A DNA stretch of 64,000 nucleotides, from assembly GCF_009617875.1 (NCBI RefSeq), contig NZ_BLAV01000001.1, forward strand, positions 2,728,001 to 2,792,000, given 5' to 3'. Shown one piece after another: positions 28,077-36,275 of this stretch. The position numbers and the translations under genes are program-made. Under the pieces are notes generated by a model that saw only the letters and a program-made list of their open reading frames with translations, had not been told where the DNA came from and did no database searches. Origin of the DNA: Prolixibacter sp. NT017 (GTDB lineage Bacteria; Bacteroidota; Bacteroidia; Bacteroidales; Prolixibacteraceae). Position 1 is the first letter of the stretch, and the number at the start of each line of letters is the position of its first letter.

Positions 28077-30485
28077 ATGAGAATAAAATATCCGTTTTGG
28101 TGTTTGCTTATCGGTCTCTTTTTTATGGCTGGTCACACGCAGGCCCAGGATAAGCTGTATCACAACGAATTTCCTCTGAAAGACGTAAAACTATTGGACG
28201 GGCCGTTTAAACATGCCCGCGATTTGAATATACAGACGTTGCTGAAGTATAATGTCGATCGCTTGCTGGCGCCCTACCGTAAAGAAGCCGGATTGAAACC
28301 CAAAGCCCCCAGCTATACCAACTGGGCCGGCCTCGATGGACACATTGGCGGCCATTACTTATCAGCCATGGCGATTAACACCGCAGCGACCGGTAATGCA
28401 GCCTGCAAGCAACGGTTGGAGTACATGATTTCCGAATTGAAGAAATGCCAGGATGCCAACACCGTCAACCATCCGGGCTGGGGTAAAGGATATGTAGGTG
28501 GCGTTCCCAACAGCAAAGAAGTTTGGAGTACCCTGAAGAACGGAGATTTTAAGGCCTATCATAAAGCATGGGTTCCGTGGTACAATGTGCATAAAATGTA
28601 CGCAGGTCTGAGAGATGCCTGGTCGTATGCCGGTAACGAAGAAGCCAAAAACATGTTCCTCAAATTTTGCGATTGGGGAATTAATATCACTTCCGGCCTG
28701 ACAGATGCCCAGATGCAATCGATGCTAGACACCGAACACGGAGGGATGAATGAAATGTTCGCCGACGCTTACCAAATGACCGGCAACAAGAAATACCTGG
28801 TAGCTGCCAAACGGTTTTCACACCATATGCTGCTGGACCCGATGTCGAAAGACAGTGACAACCTCGATAACAAACATGCCAACACACAAATTCCCAAAGC
28901 CATCGGTTTTCAACGAATCGGAGAACTTTCGCATGATAAGAAATACGTGGAAGCCGGCCGGTTCTTCTGGCAAACCGTAACACAAAACCGGACGCTGGCA
29001 TTCGGAGGAAACAGCCGGAGGGAATTCTTTCCAAGCGCTTCGTCGTGCACCGACTATGTGAATGATGTGGAAGGCCCGGAAACCTGCAATTCCTACAACA
29101 TGCTGAAGTTAACGGAAGACTTGTTCCGGTTACACCCGAAGGAGAAATATGTCGACTACTACGAACGGACGGTATTCAACCATATTCTGTCGACTCAAAA
29201 TCCGGAGACAGGAGGCTATGTGTATTTCACTCCCGTACGGCCGCGCAGTTACCGGGTCTACTCGGCGCCAAACGAAGCCATGTGGTGCTGTGTGGGCAGC
29301 GGTATGGAAAACCACAGTAAATACAACGAGTTTATCTATACCCACAAGGGCGATTCACTGTATCTGAATCTCTTCATTGCCTCGGAACTGAATTGGGAAC
29401 AAAGAGGCGTGAAGATCAAGCAGGAGACAAAATTCCCTTACGAGCCGCAAACCAAATTAATTGTCGAGAAGGGCTCTTCTCATTTCAGCTTAATGGTCCG
29501 TTACCCGTCATGGGTAAAAGACGGAGCCTTGAAAATAACCGTCAACGGGAAGAATGTTCCCTACAAGGCTCATCCGGCATCGTATATCGCGGTTGACCGT
29601 TTGTGGAAGGCCGGCGATACCGTTACGATTCAGTTGCCCATGCACAATACCTATGAGCAGCTGCCCAATGTGCCGAATTACATCGCTTTGTTGCACGGGC
29701 CCATTGTACTGGGAGCCAAAACGGGTACGCAGGACTTGAAAGGACTGATTGCCGACGACAGCCGGTGGGGGCATATTCCCAGCGGGAAAAAATTCCCGTT
29801 AAACACCGCGCCCATCATCATTTCGAAGGACAAGTCGAAAATTCCGGAGGAGCTGGTACCCGAGAAAAACAAGCCGCTGTTCTTTACGGCACCGAAGTGG
29901 AAATTGATCAACCCGATAAAGGTGGAGCTGGAACCGTTCTTCCTGATACACGACGCCCGGTACATGATGTACTGGATGACGCTGACACCTAAACAGTATC
30001 ATTCGTATCTCGACTCACTGTCGACGCTGGAGAAAAAGCGGATGGCACTGGATAAGCGGACAATCGATTTTGTGGCTCCCGGAGAGCAACAACCCGAAGT
30101 GGATCACGCCATGCAGGATTCCAACTCCTTTTCAGGAAACAACCGGGACGATTTTTGGCGGGACGCCCGCAACGGTGGCTATTTCAGCTACCAAATGGCA
30201 ACCGATTCGGCTACCAACCTTAGTTTAATCGTCCGTTACTGGGGCGACGAACAGGGAAACCGGAAGTTCGATATCTACATCGACAACCAGAAATTGGTAT
30301 CGGAGGATAACACCGGGAAGTGGAATCAAAAAAAATTCCAGGAAGTAACATACCCGATTCCCAATTCGATGATTGAAGGAAAAACACACGTCCGGGTGAA
30401 GTTTCAATCGCTTCCGCACAGTACCGCCGGAGGTGTTTACTACATCCGCCTGGCGAAGAAGGAAGCCGGACCGGAAAAGCAGTAA
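28077..30485 (+). CDS. GH127/GH146-type beta-L-arabinofuranosidase (DUF1680)
   Basis: A signal peptide (about 1-23, ending HTQA-Q) precedes the (alpha/alpha)6 barrel, with WAGLDGHIGGHYLSA near residue 83, GPETCNSYNMLKL near residue 336 and the cysteine-rich WCCVGSGMENHSKY near residue 402; the two adjacent cysteines belong to the zinc-bound cysteine nucleophile set known in this clan. Beta-sandwich domains follow, including a DUF4986-like stretch and a C-terminal region of about 130 residues. It probably removes arabinofuranose from arabinoxylan pieces. GH127 and GH146 cannot be told apart safely by eye. Confidence 0.88.
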   Translation: MRIKYPFWCLLIGLFFMAGHTQAQDKLYHNEFPLKDVKLLDGPFKHARDLNIQTLLKYNVDRLLAPYRKEAGLKPKAPSYTNWAGLDGHIGGHYLSAMAINTAATGNAACKQRLEYMISELKKCQDANTVNHPGWGKGYVGGVPNSKEVWSTLKNGDFKAYHKAWVPWYNVHKMYAGLRDAWSYAGNEEAKNMFLKFCDWGINITSGLTDAQMQSMLDTEHGGMNEMFADAYQMTGNKKYLVAAKRFSHHMLLDPMSKDSDNLDNKHANTQIPKAIGFQRIGELSHDKKYVEAGRFFWQTVTQNRTLAFGGNSRREFFPSASSCTDYVNDVEGPETCNSYNMLKLTEDLFRLHPKEKYVDYYERTVFNHILSTQNPETGGYVYFTPVRPRSYRVYSAPNEAMWCCVGSGMENHSKYNEFIYTHKGDSLYLNLFIASELNWEQRGVKIKQETKFPYEPQTKLIVEKGSSHFSLMVRYPSWVKDGALKITVNGKNVPYKAHPASYIAVDRLWKAGDTVTIQLPMHNTYEQLPNVPNYIALLHGPIVLGAKTGTQDLKGLIADDSRWGHIPSGKKFPLNTAPIIISKDKSKIPEELVPEKNKPLFFTAPKWKLINPIKVELEPFFLIHDARYMMYWMTLTPKQYHSYLDSLSTLEKKRMALDKRTIDFVAPGEQQPEVDHAMQDSNSFSGNNRDDFWRDARNGGYFSYQMATDSATNLSLIVRYWGDEQGNRKFDIYIDNQKLVSEDNTGKWNQKKFQEVTYPIPNSMIEGKTHVRVKFQSLPHSTAGGVYYIRLAKKEAGPEKQ

Positions 30486-30635
30486 GGTGTTTTTCATCGC
30501 TGTTCCCCTTTTTCCCTTTCAGCAGGCGTCGTTCATAACCTGGCCGTCGAACAACTATCGGGTACGCCTGTTGAAATGGATTGGGTACAGTTTGTCCGAT
30601 AAAAGCGGAACGAAATCAACTAAATACCAAGAGTA

Positions 30636-31625
30636 ATGAAGAAACGAATACTGGGAAAAACAGGATTTGAAATTTCGGAAGTAGGATTGGGAACCTGGCA
30701 GGTAGGCGGGAAATGGGGCAGCCTGTTCAGTCACCCGAATGCCGATGCCATACTGAATTCGGCGGTCGATAACGGCGTGAACTTCATCGATACTGCGGAT
30801 GTGTATAACGACGGTGACAGTGAAAAAGCGGTGGGACGCCTGGTGCGCTCCCGCAGCGAGCAGATTTATGTGGCTACCAAATGCGGCCGTCAGTTTTCGC
30901 CCCATGTTGACGCATCGTATACGACCGAAGGACTTCGCCGGTTTGTGGAAGACAGCCTGAAACGCATGGAGCTGGAAACACTGGACCTGATCCAGTTGCA
31001 CTGCCCGCCCACCGAGACGTACTACCGGCCCGAGATTTTTGAGCTATTCGATACCCTGAAAAAAGAGGGGAAAATCAGGAACCTGGGCGTGAGCGTAGAA
31101 CGGATTGATGAAGCGTTGAAAGCCCTGGAATACGAGAACGTGACCACGGTGCAGATTATCTTCAACATGCTGCGGCAGCGTCCTGCGGAAGATTTCTTCG
31201 CGGAAGCGGCAAAAAAGAACATCGGGATACTGGCCCGTGTCCCGCTGGCCAGCGGACTCCTGACCGGGAAATTCACGCCTGACACCACCTTTGGGAAAGA
31301 CGACCACCGTACCTTTAACCGGAACGGCGAAGCGTTTGACAAGGGCGAAACCTTTTCGGGTGTGGATTATATGAAGGGACTGGAAGCTGTGGAAGAAATC
31401 AAAAAACTCTTCCCGGAGCGGACCAACCTGGCAGCCATGGCCCTCCGATGGATACTAATGTTCAAAGAGGTGAGCTGTGTCATCCCCGGCGCATCGAGGC
31501 CGGAGCAGGTGCTTTCCAACGTACAGGCATCGGAATTGCCGGAACTATCCGCAGAGCAGATGGACGGCATCCGACAGATATACGAGCAACACATCTGGCC
31601 CGATATTGCCAACGAGAAATGGTGA
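30636..31625 (+). CDS. aldo/keto reductase
   Basis: This 329-residue cytoplasmic (alpha/beta)8 oxidoreductase carries the catalytic tetrad in usual context: Asp and Tyr in FIDTADVYNDG (near residues 51-58), Lys in VATKCG (near 82) and His in IQLHCPP (near 118). It is the last gene of the + strand xylan block, 150 bp behind the GH127/146 gene, so it may be co-transcribed and act on a released sugar, but the substrate is unknown. A separate housekeeping role is equally possible. Confidence 0.88.
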   Translation: MKKRILGKTGFEISEVGLGTWQVGGKWGSLFSHPNADAILNSAVDNGVNFIDTADVYNDGDSEKAVGRLVRSRSEQIYVATKCGRQFSPHVDASYTTEGLRRFVEDSLKRMELETLDLIQLHCPPTETYYRPEIFELFDTLKKEGKIRNLGVSVERIDEALKALEYENVTTVQIIFNMLRQRPAEDFFAEAAKKNIGILARVPLASGLLTGKFTPDTTFGKDDHRTFNRNGEAFDKGETFSGVDYMKGLEAVEEIKKLFPERTNLAAMALRWILMFKEVSCVIPGASRPEQVLSNVQASELPELSAEQMDGIRQIYEQHIWPDIANEKW

Positions 31626-31639
31626 GTTGGTGAAGGCAA

Positions 31640-31830
31640 AGGCTCAGGCTTAGGTTTAGGCTTAGGCAAAAGAAAAGGAGAAAGGGAGAAAGGGAGAGTG
31701 GGAGAAGATGAGATGGGGAAAACAGGGAAGCGAAGGGAGAAAGGGAGAGTGGGAGAAGATGAGATGGGGAAAACAGGGAAGCGAAGGAGAAGGCAAAGGC
31801 TCAGGCGAAAGCGAAGACAAAACAGTAAAT
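31640..31830. repeat. purine-rich low-complexity tract with 51-bp tandem duplication
   Basis: The tract is almost only G and A on the plus strand. A 51-bp unit at 31686-31736 is repeated at 31737-31787 with the period exact. Short GGCTTAGG/GGCTCAGG words flank it. Open frames here come from base bias and are not genes. Confidence 0.85.
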
Positions 31831-31852
31831 AGAACAAGATAACGATGAATAG

Positions 31853-31889
31853 AAAGGATGGCATCCGAAATGGATACCATCCTTTTTTT
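31853..31889. terminator. bidirectional intrinsic terminator
   Basis: AAAGGATGG (31853-31861) pairs with CCATCCTTT (31877-31885), followed by a T-run on the plus strand; an inner GGATACC/GGCATCC pairing extends the stem. It lies just behind the stop codon of the minus-strand gene at 31896. Confidence 0.75.
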
Positions 31890-31895
31890 GTGCTA

Positions 31896-32552
31896 CTAGC
31901 TTTTGACTACTTTACCAAGAGCTTCGAGCAGCTGAGGCTGGTCTTCAAGGGCGATGCGAGCGACGGCATAGAACTCCGACATCCAATCGTCTATTTTAGC
32001 AAATGCGGCATCTTTCTTTTTGGTAGCTTCCTGCGACTCTCCGACTTCGCGGCGGTAGTTGGCCCGCGCGGTTTTTAATTCTCCAATTTGTGCCTGGGTG
32101 GAATTCAGCTCCTCCAGACTAATTTTCAAGCTTGCCAATTTTTCCTGGATAGCCGTATCGGCAATAGCTTCCGTGTAGAATTTTTGCACTGTTTCGAGCC
32201 ATTTGGCGTAGCTTCGGGGTATTGAGCCATCGATGTTCAGTTTAGCGAGCATCAACGGGTCTTTACGATAAATCACTTTTGCTTTCTTGCGGTGCTTCCG
32301 ATAAATCTCGTCGATGGCATCGTAGTTGGCTGTAAAGCTGTTGTAGGCTTCGGATGTTTCATCGTCCTCGGTTTTGTTGAAATTGTAGGCTTGTTGGTTT
32401 TCTGCCAACAGCGTTTTACCTTCGGCGATTTTGGTGGCATCGTAGCCCAGTTCGGACATGGCTGATGCAATTTCGGGTTGTTGTTCGGCGTTTTCCAACG
32501 CTACGCGGTTGCGTTCCAGCAGTTCCGCTTCTGATAATTTAGGTCTGGACAT
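31896..32552 (-). CDS. conserved helical protein of unknown function
   Basis: This 218-residue protein has no signal peptide or membrane segment. It is rich in charged helices and looks like coiled coil through most of its length (for example residues 125-175). The pattern is like the Bacteroidota hypothetical proteins that recur in several copies per genome, but the family was not recognised with certainty. It stands alone between the xylan locus and the repeat-rich accessory region, with its own terminator. Confidence 0.7.
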   Translation of the reverse strand: MSRPKLSEAELLERNRVALENAEQQPEIASAMSELGYDATKIAEGKTLLAENQQAYNFNKTEDDETSEAYNSFTANYDAIDEIYRKHRKKAKVIYRKDPLMLAKLNIDGSIPRSYAKWLETVQKFYTEAIADTAIQEKLASLKISLEELNSTQAQIGELKTARANYRREVGESQEATKKKDAAFAKIDDWMSEFYAVARIALEDQPQLLEALGKVVKS

Positions 32553-32673
32553 AGACTAAGTTGTTTGAAGTTAAACATGTTGGCCGGGTGTCCGGCCGTT
32601 ATCTAGTACTTTTCGATACGTATGACGTATTAGAGACGCAAAGCGTAGTGCACTACCATCGAACGGTTCGGGG

Positions 32674-32862
32674 CTTGCTACACTTTTGGGATGCGTTGCT
32701 ACAGAACTACCCTATTTTGCTACAGAACGCCCCTGGTTTGCTACCGGGCGACGGCGCTCCGCTACCAGGCACCCCTGGTTTGCTACCGGGCGACGATGTT
32801 CTGCTACCAGGCACCCCTGGTTTGCTATCCGCAGATCTTGATTTGCTACCGGGGTCCGTTTT
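32674..32862. repeat. minisatellite, nine units of 21 bp
   Basis: Nine units keep exact 21-bp phase from 32674 to 32862, anchored by the word GCTAC or GCTAT at unit positions 4-8. Units 4, 6 and others alternate two versions (TTTGCTACCGGGCGACG and CTGCTACCAGGCACCCCTGG-like). Because 21 is a multiple of three, several frames stay open; in one the units read as LLPGxxx heptads. No start context or homology supports a gene, so it is listed as a repeat. Confidence 0.85.
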
Positions 32863-33349
32863 CTATTTTGGATACCAGGAGCCTGTTTAAAGAACGCTCT
32901 GAATCCGTTTTGGGAACAAAAAGAGAAAGCCTCCGCCCTTCCTGCCCCACTGTTCTGTACGCCCGCTAAAGTCTCCTTTTTTTCTGTCCTGACAACGAAT
33001 GAGTTTTTAACTTAAGCAAAAAATATGTTTTATGCCAAAAATTTTGATGAACGGTCGTTTTTCTGTGGTGAACGTATGGATCTGGTATGCGAACGAAAAT
33101 TATGATAATAGAAAAACGGGGTTCATGAAGGAACTGAAAACCAATTTCAGGAAGATTTTTATTACCTTGATGAGCCATAACGACCAACTAAATGAAAACT
33201 GACCGGAACATATCGATAAGATTAAAAACCCATTTGAATAGTGATTTGATGACTTAATATAATAGGTACACAATACATCCCAATATGGGTGTATAACAAC
33301 AACTCGTCAACTGACATAAGAGAAATAACTACAATATTGAGACACACTA
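32863..33349. other. AT-rich intergenic stretch ahead of the cassette array
   Basis: No convincing gene, promoter or terminator was seen. The stretch lies between the 21-bp minisatellite and the first cassette core at 33350. If this were a complete integron, an attI site and integrase gene would be expected on this side; neither is present within the window. Confidence 0.5.
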
Positions 33350-33359
33350 GTTGTGGGTA
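33350..33359 (+). repeat. first cassette boundary core (R'-like)
   Basis: GTTGTGGGTA here is the exact reverse complement of TACCCACAAC at 33775-33784, the R''-like core at the 3' end of the first cassette. This is the relation expected when a circular cassette is inserted by cleavage between G and TT, so the first cassette runs from 33351. Confidence 0.75.
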
Positions 33360-33367
33360 ATATTAAA

Positions 33368-33718
33368 ATGAAAAAAATAAAAGCAGAAATACTGACCAAC
33401 AAAACTCATTTCAGTAATTATGAGGATTACAAAACATATCCAACTTCTGACTTGAAATGTCCATCATGTGAAGTGAAAACTTCAATTGCTTTTAAAGATT
33501 TAGAAAAGCACCGATTTTCAAACTTTTCTAATCTGACTGAAGATAAACAGAACAAGATAAATGAGTTTGTAAAACTAAATATGGAAAAAGTACCAAATTC
33601 ATTCCTCGATTACAACTGTCCAAATTGTAATTCATCAGTCAGACTTTATTATCAGAGTTGGGCTGGAGGTCGACACGGAGAAAACGGTTATGAATTAGAA
33701 ATGGTAATCTCAGATTGA
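33368..33718 (+). CDS. cassette 1 protein: small zinc-binding protein of unknown function
   Basis: This 116-residue protein has CPSC (near residue 31) and CPNC (near residue 85), which could form one zinc site; no known domain was recognised. The ATG at 33368 is preferred over the GTG at 33353, which lies inside the cassette core. The gene is AT-rich compared with the xylan locus, has almost no 5' leader (17 bp from the core) and is followed by a complete recombination repeat, all as in integron cassettes. No own promoter was seen. Confidence 0.75.
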   Translation: MKKIKAEILTNKTHFSNYEDYKTYPTSDLKCPSCEVKTSIAFKDLEKHRFSNFSNLTEDKQNKINEFVKLNMEKVPNSFLDYNCPNCNSSVRLYYQSWAGGRHGENGYELEMVISD

Positions 33719-33774
33719 TTTTTATAAATAATTTGAGACAATAGAAAAGTATAATAAGGAAAAATGAAAAATAC

Positions 33775-33924
33775 TACCCACAACAAATTGTATATGGCAG
33801 GCGGGGGTTTTAGCGGTCTGACAAGTCAGACCTTACGCCCACTTTCCTGCGGGTCTGACACGATTTCTGTTGGACCCCGAAGTTTCGGGGCCGCCCGACC
33901 ACATACAAGTGACCGTTGTAGCCA
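33775..33924 (+). repeat. integron attC-like recombination repeat 1
   Basis: Core TACCCACAAC (33775-33784) is followed by AAA and TTGTATATGG (33788-33797), which pairs with CCACATACAA (33899-33908), then GTGACC and the outer core GTTGTAGCCA (33915-33924). The inner part holds two smaller hairpins (TCTGACAAGTCAGA, CCGAAGTTTCGG). The layout (outer core, unequal spacer, inner paired arm, variable loop) is that of an attC site in its folded single-strand form. Confidence 0.75.
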
Positions 33925-34016
33925 ATATTAAATTACAGACAGTTGATAGAATTAATGTCACTTGAGATTTCCAGAAAATGAAAAGTATAAGAGTCAACTA
34001 AAATGAATATATTTTA

Positions 34017-34877
34017 ATGGAAAACGCTATAATAAAAGGAGTAGCATTGACAACAAGGGAAGATTGGAATGTCGGAGAGCATTTATACCCTTCAATGTTA
34101 TTAACTGTTGCTTACTCTTGGATTGAAAACTATTTTGACGAGAAAGACTTATTAAAAGAAGATATAGGTGAAACTAAAGCAAGAGAATTTGGAAAAATTA
34201 AAGCCACAATTTTAGCCTATACTAGTGATTTGCATAATATTTCAGTCAACCTCTGCTTATTGTTGGATATCTTGTCGGATACTAAGATATCTGCAGCGAA
34301 AAGACACCTATATTCAAATTTAGTTTTAGAAAATTATTTTACAAATTTGAGAAGTTTACTTGATTTTATTCCTTACATCATAAGGTTGTCTCTAACAGAT
34401 GAAGAATCCAATTTATTTCCTCAAGCAGACTCACTAAATAAATTAATTAGGTTCTCAAAAAACCCAAATAATAAAGATAAGATTCCTATTTCTATTCACG
34501 GTTTTCTAACTAATGTTGAAGAGGTACTAAATGATGTAAAAACAATTAGAGATTTAATAATTCACAAAGGGAAAGAGATACTTATTTCGAAAGAGGAAGA
34601 CAACCGATTATATGTCAGAATTCCAAAAACTGGTCTATATAGTACGGATAACATGCTGCCTAATATATTAAACTCTGAAGACGTTCAGTATGATTTGTAC
34701 GAATATATACGTGTTATTACAAAGAGAGTTCTTACACAAACCGAGGATATTGGAACAATCTTACTAAATAAGACAGTAGAGACTTATAAATTTAAATGGA
34801 ATCTTTATTCGATTGGGAACCATTGTTTTGTAGATTTCAACACCTTTATGATTAATTTAAAGAATGATACAGTGTAG
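34017..34877 (+). CDS. cassette 2 protein: HEPN-like helical protein
   Basis: This 286-residue protein is mostly alpha-helical, with no signal peptide or membrane segment. Near the middle it has RDLIIH (Arg178-x4-His183), the pattern of the HEPN ribonuclease active site, placed at the start of a helix after a run of helices as in HEPN domains. HEPN proteins are often toxins or phage-defence RNases, but many related proteins are inactive; the assignment is by motif only. The gene is AT-rich and fills cassette 2 (33916-35014), 101 bp behind the core. Confidence 0.6.
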   Translation: MENAIIKGVALTTREDWNVGEHLYPSMLLTVAYSWIENYFDEKDLLKEDIGETKAREFGKIKATILAYTSDLHNISVNLCLLLDILSDTKISAAKRHLYSNLVLENYFTNLRSLLDFIPYIIRLSLTDEESNLFPQADSLNKLIRFSKNPNNKDKIPISIHGFLTNVEEVLNDVKTIRDLIIHKGKEILISKEEDNRLYVRIPKTGLYSTDNMLPNILNSEDVQYDLYEYIRVITKRVLTQTEDIGTILLNKTVETYKFKWNLYSIGNHCFVDFNTFMINLKNDTV

Positions 34878-34885
34878 TAAAATAC

Positions 34886-35023
34886 TGGCTACAACATTTT
34901 GTATAAGTAATGGCAGTTAATGTAGTAAATATCAAGGTTTGTAGCCCGCTTAAACTGCATAGCGGTTTGACAGGGAAGAAGCCCGCAATCTGCCACTACT
35001 CATACAATTTACCGTTAGCGGTT
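34886..35023 (+). repeat. integron attC-like recombination repeat 2
   Basis: TGGCTACAAC (34886-34895) is the exact complement of the outer core that opens the same cassette (33915-33924). The arm TTGTATAAGTAATGGCAG (34899-34916) pairs over 18 nt, with two mismatches, with 34990-35007. The repeat ends in the outer core GTTAGCGGTT (35014-35023). It is the most regular copy in the array. Confidence 0.8.
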
Positions 35024-35102
35024 ATTTTAAAAAACCTGACAATGATTAACTATATGCTTCACATATTAAGCCAATTAGCAATAACTAAATAACAATAAAC
35101 TT

Positions 35103-35795
35103 ATGGACAAAAAGGGATTTTTCTTATACATAATTGCTGCAATCTGCATATTATCAATTATTATAATTCCATTGTTCTTCCCTGCATTAAAAAACAATGA
35201 TTCTTTAATGTTAATGATGCAAGGATTAAATATTCTTGTTTTCTTACACATTTCATACAAACTGTCTACAGAGGATAAAAACAAATACATCAATCAGCAA
35301 AAGTTTGACAATGAACGATTGCACAGACAATTAAAATTTGACCTTGTAAAAAAGTATGTAGATGAATTTGATAAATATCTTAAAGAGATTCAGAACATTA
35401 AAGAGTTTTTACATTTAGGTCAATATTACAGCCAGGAGAAATCTAAATTTGAGGTATTGATTCAAAGATTTAGCACTGAAAATCTCAAACTAATAAATAT
35501 TCTTAGTTCGTTAGAATATGACTCATACCTTTTTATTCAATCTAATCTAATAGAACAGTACTATAAGTTTAGTGCATTAATACAAGAACTGGATGTAGAA
35601 AAAAAGTACACAAAAGATGACCCGGAAATTTTAGAGGTTGATGAGTACTATATAAACACTCTATCCCATCTTTCCCTCTTGACTGATTATTTATACTACA
35701 TTCTTTTAAATGATGCTGAAGAATACGAATTGGAAGAAAAGTTAAAAATATCGGAGAATGCTTTCAATAAACTTAAATTGAAAAATATTGAATAG
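35103..35795 (+). CDS. cassette 3, first gene: membrane-anchored coiled-coil protein of unknown function
   Basis: This 230-residue protein has two N-terminal membrane segments (about 7-27 and 37-54) and then a long charged helical region likely to be coiled coil in the cytoplasm (about 58-230). No enzyme motif was found. The gene is strongly AT-rich, 88 bp behind the cassette core, and shares its cassette with a second short gene. Such two-segment membrane proteins occur among defence and toxin-like accessory genes, but the role here is unknown. Confidence 0.7.
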   Translation: MDKKGFFLYIIAAICILSIIIIPLFFPALKNNDSLMLMMQGLNILVFLHISYKLSTEDKNKYINQQKFDNERLHRQLKFDLVKKYVDEFDKYLKEIQNIKEFLHLGQYYSQEKSKFEVLIQRFSTENLKLINILSSLEYDSYLFIQSNLIEQYYKFSALIQELDVEKKYTKDDPEILEVDEYYINTLSHLSLLTDYLYYILLNDAEEYELEEKLKISENAFNKLKLKNIE

Positions 35796-35861
35796 AAAAT
35801 AAGATAAACGTGTTATCAGAAACACTTAAGACAAATAAATACTAACCAAAATATCGAACAA

Positions 35862-36095
35862 ATGAATTGGATAAGCTACCCAGCAAATAAACCGGAAAAA
35901 TCGGGTCCATATGTTGTAAGCATTTCAAGACCTGTGGAAAATGGCGATTATACATTTAGTTATAAAGCATATTATAGTGCGGAAACTGACAGGTGGTTTA
36001 AATACAATCCATTTAGTGACGAAAAAGACGTACTAGAAGAAATTACATTCAAAATAAACGGTTGGATTCAAAATCTACCTGCTTACCTTGGATAA
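35862..36095 (+). CDS. cassette 3, second gene: DUF551-like small protein
   Basis: This 77-residue protein starts with WISYPANKPEKSGPYVV and ends with INGWIQNLP, the spacing and ends of DUF551-type proteins common in phages and mobile elements (W-I-S ... P ... G-x-Y-V ... W-x-x-L-P). It has no catalytic motif. It lies 66 bp behind the membrane protein gene in the same cassette, with no recombination repeat between them, so both would move together. Confidence 0.65.
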   Translation: MNWISYPANKPEKSGPYVVSISRPVENGDYTFSYKAYYSAETDRWFKYNPFSDEKDVLEEITFKINGWIQNLPAYLG

Positions 36096-36111
36096 ACAGA
36101 AAATAAAAAAC

Positions 36112-36274
36112 AACCGCTAACAAACTGTAAATTGCATTGCGGGGTTCGTGCGGTGTCGTTCGCTGGATTCTCGTTTCGCAGTTCCGTGTCCTTCGGACAG
36201 GAACGCTCTTCCCCCGAAAATTCGGGGCCGAGGCATCGGAACGGCAACGACAACTAAAAAGTGACCGTTAGCAC
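36112..36274 (+). repeat. integron attC-like recombination repeat 3
   Basis: AACCGCTAAC (36112-36121) is the exact complement of the opening core of the same cassette (35014-35023). The repeat ends with AAGTGACC and the core GTTAGCAC (36267-36274), shared with the other copies. The inner arms pair less well than in copies 1 and 2; the interior has a TCCTTCGGA and a CCGAAAATTCGG hairpin. No matching next core was found downstream, so the array ends here. Confidence 0.7.
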
Positions 36275-36275
36275 A

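Noticed and set aside
31367..31880. Minus-strand frames with FPISSSPTLPFS-type repeats
   Set aside because: They arise from the purine-rich duplicated tract and include the end of the aldo/keto reductase gene in antisense.
32561..32890. 109-residue frame across the 21-bp repeat
   Set aside because: It is open because the unit is a multiple of three; the flanking residues have no family pattern and other frames are open too.
32966..33187. 73-residue minus-strand frame ahead of the cassette array
   Set aside because: No family pattern, AT-rich chance frame, and no start context; an integrase was looked for here and is not present.
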